Below are positions 58,710-64,000 of a DNA stretch of 64,000 nt, piece by piece. The DNA comes from Erwinia tasmaniensis Et1/99 (GTDB lineage Bacteria; Pseudomonadota; Gammaproteobacteria; Enterobacterales; Enterobacteriaceae). Location of the stretch: positions 1,984,001 to 2,048,000 of the forward strand of contig NC_010694.1 in assembly GCF_000026185.1 (NCBI RefSeq), given 5' to 3'. The translations under genes and the position numbers were made by a program. The notes beneath the pieces are model-generated. The model saw only the letters and a program-made list of their open reading frames with translations, did not search any database and was not told the origin of the DNA. Every line of letters starts with the position of its first letter. Position 1 is the stretch's first letter.

Positions 58710-60350
58710 ATGAAAACCTTGCTTAACAGGTTACGTTGTAACGAAATCATCTTCAATTTTTGTGCTGCGGTATTTTTCACATTTTTTCTGAACGGTTCTT
58801 TTTTGCTCCACGCCTGGCAAACGATCCCCGTTTATGGTTTACGTGAGTATCTCTTTACAGCAACAATTCCGCTGGTACTGATTTGTGCATTTCTTGTTAT
58901 CTTCAACGTCCTTGCACTGCCGTGGTTAAGAAAGCCCCTACTCTCGATTCTGATAATTGCCAGCGCTGCCGCCAATTATTTTATGATCAGCTTCGGCACG
59001 GTTATCGATACCAACATGATCCAGAACGTATTCGAGACCGATATACAGGAAGCCTCGGCGCTTTTCAGCCTGCGTTACCTTATCTGGTTACTTCTTTTGG
59101 GTGCGCTACCGGCGATCGTTCTTTGCCTGTGCCGTATCGAAAATAGCCGCCCCTGGTGGATGTCGATAGCATGGCGCGCTCTGACTTCATTGGCGGCTCT
59201 ATTGTTGATCGTGCTTATTGCGGCTCTTTTCTACAAAGATTACGCATCAATGATCCGCAATAACAAAGGTCTGGTGAAAATGGTCACCCCCGCTAACGTG
59301 GTGAGCAGCATCGGGCATTATGCTACTGACCGATGGTTTTCCGGCGATCGGTCACTGATCGCCATTGGCCAGGACGCAAAAAAAGGAAAGCTGATTGCAG
59401 GGAACAAAAAGAAAACGCTGGTCCTTTTCGTGCTGGGCGAAACGGCACGGGCTGAGAATTTCTCCCTGGGCGGCTACGCGAGAGAGACTAACCCCAAATT
59501 GCAGCGCGATAATGTCATTTATTATCAAAATGCCCACTCCTGCGGAACGGAAACCGCCATTTCCGTTCCCTGTATGTTTTCCAATATGCCACGTAAAGAC
59601 TATGACGCCAGCCTGGCACGCCATCAGGAAGGTTTACTTGACGTGATGGCTCATGCCGGTATCAATGTCTTGTGGCGTGAAAATGACGGTGGCTGTAAAG
59701 GTGCCTGTGACCGGGTGCCGCATAGCGATATGACAAAATGGCAGGTCAGTGAATTGTGCAGAAGCGATTATTGCCTGGATGATGTACTGCTGCATCGGTT
59801 GAACAACTATATCGACAGTATTAAAGATGATTCGGTGATCGTACTGCATCAAATGGGGAGCCATGGCCCGGCTTATTATCTGCGCTACCCGCAGGAGTCA
59901 CGTCAGTTTACGCCGACCTGTGACAGCAACCAGATCCAGGACTGCGATCGTCAGGCGCTGATCAATACTTATGACAACTCGATTTTGTATACCGATACCA
60001 TGCTGGACAACACCATTACCCTACTGAAATCCTATGACGACAGGTTTAATCTGGCGATGATCTATCTCTCCGATCACGGTGAATCACTGGGAGAACATGG
60101 GATGTATCTTCACGGCGCACCTTACCTGTTTGCACCGACCCAGCAGACACATATTCCTTTATTGCTCTGGCTGTCATCAGATTACACCACAACGTTTGGC
60201 ATCGACCGCCAGTGTCTCCAGCAGCAGGCTAAAGTTGAAGAGGTCTCTCAGGATAATGTGTTCCATACCCTGCTGGGGATGATGGATATCCAGACCCGGG
60301 AATATCAGCCAGCACTCGATATGATCCGAACGTGCCGTAAGGCCAGCTGA
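58710..60350 (+). CDS. eptA: Phosphoethanolamine transferase, EptA-like
   Basis: 546 residues. Five N-terminal membrane segments (about 12-180) and a periplasmic sulfatase-fold domain. The nucleophile is T280 in SCGTETAISVPCMFS, the same number as in E. coli EptA. Zinc ligands include Glu in FVLGETARAENFS, and Asp and His in YLSDHGESLGEHG. Several Cys pairs flank the site. It transfers phosphoethanolamine, most likely to lipid A, lowering the negative charge of LPS. The start at 58710 (MKTLLNRLRC) is preferred to a TTG at 58680. nemR begins 38 bp downstream. Confidence 0.88.
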   Translation: MKTLLNRLRCNEIIFNFCAAVFFTFFLNGSFLLHAWQTIPVYGLREYLFTATIPLVLICAFLVIFNVLALPWLRKPLLSILIIASAAANYFMISFGTVIDTNMIQNVFETDIQEASALFSLRYLIWLLLLGALPAIVLCLCRIENSRPWWMSIAWRALTSLAALLLIVLIAALFYKDYASMIRNNKGLVKMVTPANVVSSIGHYATDRWFSGDRSLIAIGQDAKKGKLIAGNKKKTLVLFVLGETARAENFSLGGYARETNPKLQRDNVIYYQNAHSCGTETAISVPCMFSNMPRKDYDASLARHQEGLLDVMAHAGINVLWRENDGGCKGACDRVPHSDMTKWQVSELCRSDYCLDDVLLHRLNNYIDSIKDDSVIVLHQMGSHGPAYYLRYPQESRQFTPTCDSNQIQDCDRQALINTYDNSILYTDTMLDNTITLLKSYDDRFNLAMIYLSDHGESLGEHGMYLHGAPYLFAPTQQTHIPLLLWLSSDYTTTFGIDRQCLQQQAKVEEVSQDNVFHTLLGMMDIQTREYQPALDMIRTCRKAS

Positions 60351-60388
60351 ATGTTGAAAGACAGCGTGAGTGCAGTTAGGGTGTAGCC

Positions 60389-60976
60389 ATGAACAAAACG
60401 ACCCTGTTTGATACTCGTGAACATTTGCTGAACACCGCCGAACAGTTTTGTCTGCAACGCGGCTTCAATGGCATGGGGCTGATCGAGCTGCTTAAGCAGG
60501 CAGACGTACCTAAAGGGTCTTTTTACCATTACTTCCCTTCAAAGGAAGCGTTTGGTGTGGCAATGCTGGAGCGCTACTTTGCCCGTCACCATCAGCGGCT
60601 GGGTGACTTTCTCAATCAGCATCAGGGCAGCTGTCGCCAGCGCGTGCTTGAGTATTATCATCAGTCGCTTGAGTGGCAGCAGAAAAACAGCTTTGGGGGA
60701 TGTCTCTCCGTAAAGCTGTCCGCCGAAGTTTGCGACCTTTCTGAGGCGATGCGTAGTGCGCTGAAGGCAGGTTCTACCGCGTTGATCGACACGCTGGCTG
60801 CCGCGCTGGCAAAGGCGCAGCAGCAGGGAACACTTTCTTGTGAGCTTAACAGCGCTTCATGCGCACAAACAATATATACATTTTGGCTGGGAGCCAGTCT
60901 GCACAGCAAAATATGTCGCGACGAGGCCCCGCTGATTAATGCCTTGTATGAGATGAACCTTATCCTGCGCGTTTAA
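60389..60976 (+). CDS. nemR: NemR, electrophile-sensing TetR-family repressor
   Basis: 195 residues. The helix-turn-helix is in LIELLKQADVPKGSFYHYF. The redox Cys residues are C105 (GGCLSVKLS) and C115 (AEVCDL), matching C106 and C116 of E. coli NemR, which senses bleach and reactive aldehydes. It lies 45 bp before nemA. Only 38 bp separate it from eptA, so it may be read from the eptA transcript. Confidence 0.92.
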   Translation: MNKTTLFDTREHLLNTAEQFCLQRGFNGMGLIELLKQADVPKGSFYHYFPSKEAFGVAMLERYFARHHQRLGDFLNQHQGSCRQRVLEYYHQSLEWQQKNSFGGCLSVKLSAEVCDLSEAMRSALKAGSTALIDTLAAALAKAQQQGTLSCELNSASCAQTIYTFWLGASLHSKICRDEAPLINALYEMNLILRV

Positions 60977-60993
60977 TAAAAAAGACTACTTAC

Positions 60994-61008
60994 TAGTCGA
61001 CCGGTCTA
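60994..61008. promoter_or_regulatory. Probable NemR operator before nemA
   Basis: TAGTCGACCGGTCTA contains the palindromic GACCGGTC (60999-61006) and the GGTCTA half of the E. coli NemR box TAGACC-N4-GGTCTA. It lies in the nemR-nemA gap, just before the AAGGAG of nemA. Confidence 0.55.
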
Positions 61009-61021
61009 TAAGGAGCCAGAG

Positions 61022-62131
61022 ATGAAGCTGAACACACTCTTTACCCCATTAACTCTGGGCGCCATAACCGTGCCAAATCGTATTTTCATGGCGCCGCTAA
61101 CACGCCTGCGCAGCATTGAGCCTGGCGATATTCCGACGCCGCTAATGGGGGAATATTATCGCCAGCGCGCCAGTGCCGGGTTAATCATTACCGAGGCCAC
61201 CCAGATTAGCGCTCAGGCTAAGGGCTACGCAGGCGCGCCCGGCCTGCACTCTTCTCAACAGATCAGCGCATGGAAGAAAATCAACGGAGGCATCCATCAG
61301 GAAGGCGGGCATAGTTCGGTCCAGCTGTGGCACACCGGACGTATTTCTCACTTCAGCCTTCAACCCGGCGGCGACGCGCCGGTATCGGCATCGGCCATTA
61401 ATGCCGATACCCGAACCACACTGCGTGATGCCGGGGGCCATGCGGTGCGTGAAGCGACCTCAACGCCACGCGCGCTCAGTACCGATGAAGTGGCCGGTAT
61501 CGTCAATGACTTCCGCCAGGCGGTGATCAACGCCCGTGAGGCCGACTTTGACCTGGTAGAGCTCCATGCGGCACATGGGTACCTTATCCATCAGTTCCTG
61601 TCACCGGCCTCTAATCAGCGTGATGATAAGTATGGCGGTACTGTTGAGAATCGAACCCGTTTCGCCCTGGAAGTGGTGGATGCGGCAATAGCCGGTTGGC
61701 ATGCCGACCGCATCGGCATTCGTCTCTCTCCGCTTGGCCCATTTAATGGCCTGGACAATGGCGAGGACCAGGAAGCCGCCGCCCTGTATTTCATTGGCGA
61801 ACTGGCAAAGCGTCATCTGGCCTATCTGCATATCTCCGAGCCTGACTGGGCAGGCGGTAAACCGTTTACCCAAGAATTTCGGCAGGCAATTCGTGCTAAG
61901 TACCCTGGCGTGATCGTGGCTGCCGGAAGTTACGATGCCGAAAAGGCTGAAACGCTTATCGCTGCGGGCCTGATTGATGCCGCCGCTTTCGGGCGTAGTT
62001 ATATTGCCAATCCCGATTTGGTCGATCGCCTGAAAAGTCATGCCGGTCTCAATGAGCCACAGCCTGAAACCTTCTACGGCGGTAACGCCAAAGGGTACAC
62101 TGATTATCCAAAGCTCGGTGATAGGTCCTAA
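61022..62131 (+). CDS. nemA: N-ethylmaleimide reductase NemA
   Basis: 369 residues, FMN-dependent Old Yellow Enzyme family, reduces electrophilic alkenes, nitro compounds and related stressors. [13 protein letters not shown] (about 20) binds [18 protein letters not shown] (about 180) holds the His pair that binds the substrate, and AAGSYD and [11 protein letters not shown] bind the phosphate. AAGGAG lies upstream of the ATG. It is regulated with gloA by NemR in E. coli. Confidence 0.95.
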   Translation: MKLNTLFTPLTLGAITVPNRIFMAPLTRLRSIEPGDIPTPLMGEYYRQRASAGLIITEATQISAQAKGYAGAPGLHSSQQISAWKKINGGIHQEGGHSSVQLWHTGRISHFSLQPGGDAPVSASAINADTRTTLRDAGGHAVREATSTPRALSTDEVAGIVNDFRQAVINAREADFDLVELHAAHGYLIHQFLSPASNQRDDKYGGTVENRTRFALEVVDAAIAGWHADRIGIRLSPLGPFNGLDNGEDQEAAALYFIGELAKRHLAYLHISEPDWAGGKPFTQEFRQAIRAKYPGVIVAAGSYDAEKAETLIAAGLIDAAAFGRSYIANPDLVDRLKSHAGLNEPQPETFYGGNAKGYTDYPKLGDRS

Positions 62132-62207
62132 GATTCGCGCCCGTTGGTATTGTCACTATAATGAGTGGTACGTCATCTGAATGATGACGCTGATAAAAGA
62201 GGATGTT

Positions 62208-62615
62208 ATGCGTTTACTTCACACCATGCTGCGCGTTGGCGATCTGCAACGCTCCGTTGATTTTTACACCAAGGTTCTGGGTATGCGCCTGCTGCGCACC
62301 AGTGAAAATGCCGAGTACAAATACACTCTCGCATTCGTCGGCTACAGTGAAGAGAGCGAAGGCGCGGTTATCGAACTCACCTACAACTGGGGCGTGGATA
62401 ACTATGACCTCGGTGACGCCTATGGCCATATTGCCCTGGGCGTGGACGACGTCGCCGCGACCTGCGAGCGTATTCGCAATGATGGCGGCAACGTCACCCG
62501 CGAAGCCGGCCCGGTGAAAGGCGGCACCACGATCATTGCCTTCGTAGAAGATCCTGACGGCTACAAGATCGAACTTATTGAAAACAAGCATGCTGGTCAC
62601 GGTATCGGCAACTAA
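62208..62615 (+). CDS. gloA: Glyoxalase I (lactoylglutathione lyase)
   Basis: 135 residues, nickel-dependent, converts the methylglyoxal-glutathione adduct to S-lactoylglutathione. The four metal ligands are visible: His5 (MRLLH), Glu56 region (VIELTYNWG), His74 region (YGHIALGV) and Glu122 region (YKIELIE). The start at 62208 follows GAGG and gives the E. coli length; the frame to 62181 is not needed. It follows nemA and may share its NemR control. Confidence 0.95.
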   Translation: MRLLHTMLRVGDLQRSVDFYTKVLGMRLLRTSENAEYKYTLAFVGYSEESEGAVIELTYNWGVDNYDLGDAYGHIALGVDDVAATCERIRNDGGNVTREAGPVKGGTTIIAFVEDPDGYKIELIENKHAGHGIGN

Positions 62616-62712
62616 GCTTTTTGGGGCGCTTTCCTGGCGCTCCTTTCCCCCTCCCTGCTGCATCAATCAGCGAAATTTGCCATAATGCGCGCTGCCTTTT
62701 TTTGCCAATGAG

Positions 62713-63375
62713 ATGTCGATGTCTGAATCTAATGAATTTAATACCTTAAGCAGCCGTTTTCGCGGTTTTTATCCAGTGGTGATAGACGTCGAGACGGCGG
62801 GCTTCGATGCTAAAACCAATGCCTTACTGGAGATCGCGGCGGTAACGCTGAAAATGGATAACGATGGCTGGCTGGTAAAAGACGAAACGCTTCATTTCCA
62901 CGTTGAGCCCTTCCCCGGTTCGATTCTCCTTCCCGAAGCTCTGGCCTTCAACGGAATTGACCCCGCTAATCCTCTACGCGGCGCGGTCAGTGAATATGAG
63001 TCTCTGCACGCCATTTTTAAACTGGTGCGTAAAGGGATTAAGGACAGCGGCTGCAACCGGGCTGTAATGGTGGCACACAACGCCACTTTCGATCTCAACT
63101 TTATGAACGCTGCCGCGGAACGCGCCAGTTTGAAACGCAACCCATTCCATCCTTTCGTCACCTTCGACACGGCGGCGCTTAGCGGACTGGTACTGGGTCA
63201 AACCGTGCTGGCAAAAGCCTGTCATGCGGCCGGCATGACTTTTGACAGTTCGCAGGCACATTCAGCGCTTTACGATACCCTGCAAACGGCCGATCTCTTC
63301 TGTGAACTGGTTAACCGCTGGAAACGACTGGGTGGATGGCCCCTGCCTTTAGCCGCAAAGAGCGACGCAGATTAG
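62713..63375 (+). CDS. rnt: Ribonuclease T
   Basis: 220 residues, DEDDh 3'-5' exonuclease that matures tRNA and other stable RNA ends. Asp and Glu are in [11 protein letters not shown] (about 21-31), Asp in [12 protein letters not shown], and His with the last Asp in AHSALYDTL. The basic RFRGFYP and KRNPFHPF patches bind RNA. Two ATGs, at 62713 and 62719, are possible. lhr, downstream in E. coli, is absent. Confidence 0.95.
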   Translation: MSMSESNEFNTLSSRFRGFYPVVIDVETAGFDAKTNALLEIAAVTLKMDNDGWLVKDETLHFHVEPFPGSILLPEALAFNGIDPANPLRGAVSEYESLHAIFKLVRKGIKDSGCNRAVMVAHNATFDLNFMNAAAERASLKRNPFHPFVTFDTAALSGLVLGQTVLAKACHAAGMTFDSSQAHSALYDTLQTADLFCELVNRWKRLGGWPLPLAAKSDAD

Positions 63376-63574
63376 CCCAGGCACACCCATCCCACGCCGG
63401 TTAAAGAGGTTGTACTTTACTCCCGGCAAACGCTGGCAGGAATGGAGGACGTTTTAATTCGGCTGGACATCCGGTCAGCGTAATTTTGGAGTGGATGGGC
63501 ATGAAGCTGCTTAGGGACTCATCGCAGCAGCTTCATTATCAGGCTCCGGAGGTGCGGGAATTTGGCGTCGTCAT

Positions 63575-63600
63575 GCCAGTCAGCTTATTCACTGACTGGC
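63575..63600. terminator. Hairpin between convergent rnt and grxD
   Basis: Perfect nine-base arms GCCAGTCAG and CTGACTGGC around an eight-base loop in the 268-bp gap where E. coli has lhr. There is no strong T tract. The rest of the gap shows no gene. Confidence 0.5.
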
Positions 63601-63643
63601 TCTAAAGCTCACAATATTGAACAGATAACGCCTGATATCACTC

Positions 63644-63982
63644 TTATTCTGCGGTGTCGGCAGGATATTTCTCGGCAGTCTCTTTGATCAACTGCTGCAG
63701 TTCACCACGCTGATACATTTCAATAATGATATCGCAGCCACCTACCAGCTCACCATCTACCCACAGCTGTGGAAACGTTGGCCAGTTAGCATATTTTGGC
63801 ATTTCTGCACGAATGTCAGGGTTTTGCAGAATATCCACATAAGCAAAACGTTCGCCACAGGCAGAGAGCGCCTGTACCGCCTGAGCGGAAAAGCCGCAGC
63901 TTGGCAGCTTTGGGGAACCTTTCATGTATAACAGAATTGGATTTTCTGCGATCTGGCGCTGAATTTTTTCAACAGTACTCAT
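63644..63982 (-). CDS. grxD: Monothiol glutaredoxin GrxD
   Basis: 112 residues, CGFS-type monothiol glutaredoxin that carries 2Fe-2S clusters with glutathione and BolA-like partners. PSCGFSAQ (Cys near 30), WPTFPQLW with the cis-Pro, and GGCDI bind glutathione. Nearly identical to E. coli GrxD up to the variable tail. The start at 63982 (MSTVEKIQ) has GAGGAAGG upstream. Confidence 0.96.
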   Translation of the reverse strand: MSTVEKIQRQIAENPILLYMKGSPKLPSCGFSAQAVQALSACGERFAYVDILQNPDIRAEMPKYANWPTFPQLWVDGELVGGCDIIIEMYQRGELQQLIKETAEKYPADTAE

Positions 63983-64000
63983 AAATGCCTTCCTCAATAC

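Noticed and set aside
1..64000. CRISPR arrays, tRNA or rRNA genes, prophage and insertion sequences
   Set aside because: No regularly spaced repeats, no conserved RNA gene sequences and no transposase or integrase frames were recognised on reading both strands.

Overview
The window looks like the chromosome of a gamma-proteobacterium close to Enterobacteriaceae, most plausibly Erwiniaceae (Erwinia/Pantoea). This is inferred from very high protein similarity to E. coli and Klebsiella orthologues, GC-rich coding bias and gene order. It carries a tus gene with a TerB-like site, so it lies in or near the replication terminus. The backbone follows the E. coli ydf/ynf/ydg/ydh region: dcp-ydfG-ynfB-ynfD-bioD2-mlc-ynfL-ynfM-tus-fumC-ydgA-add-ydgJ-ydgK-rsxABCDGE-nth-dtpA-gstA-pdxY-tyrS-pdxH-anmK-slyB-slyA-ydhIJK-ydhL-nemRA-gloA-rnt-grxD. 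Several E. coli neighbours are missing (speG, ynfEFGH, fumA, manA, cnu, mliC, sodC, lhr) and several blocks are added.

Left part (1-7.0 kb): a cut-off unknown gene, yeaL (DUF441), then a purine-nitrogen module. An Asp/Glu-racemase-like gene is divergent from the urate hydroxylase gene hpxO, and guanine deaminase guaD sits between dcp and ydfG. All three genes have sigma-54-type -24/-12 elements. A textbook NtrC-like palindrome lies between the divergent pair and a weaker one lies upstream of guaD. This points to nitrogen-limitation control and is the most coherent new observation here.

7-20.6 kb: ydfG, two small exported proteins (ynfB, ynfD), a DHA2 drug exporter with a TetR-type palindrome upstream, an AT-richer MFS/LysR pair that looks acquired, bioD2, mlc, ynfL/ynfM, a DUF1460 lipoprotein, tus with its Ter site, and fumC.

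20.6-33 kb: ydgA, add, ydgJ, then an inserted L-arabinose module: araFGH-araC divergent from araBA. A clear araI1-I2-like tandem lies between them, and araD is absent.

33-40.4 kb: ydgK, then the rsxABCDGE electron-transport operon running into nth. RsxC has a C-terminal array of 38-residue repeats, three of them identical at DNA level.

40.4-64 kb: a glycine-betaine synthesis operon (betI-betB-betA, no betT) inserted between nth and dtpA. Then come dtpA, gstA, pdxY, tyrS, pdxH, anmK, slyB/slyA with a perfect SlyA box, the ydhIJK efflux operon, a small coiled-coil membrane protein next to a 21-bp tandem repeat, ydhL, a LysR/NAD(P)-binding pair, an EptA-like phosphoethanolamine transferase, nemRA with an operator in the nemR-nemA gap, gloA, rnt and grxD. 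No rRNA, tRNA, CRISPR array, phage or intact insertion sequence was seen. No wholly new multi-gene system is evident.
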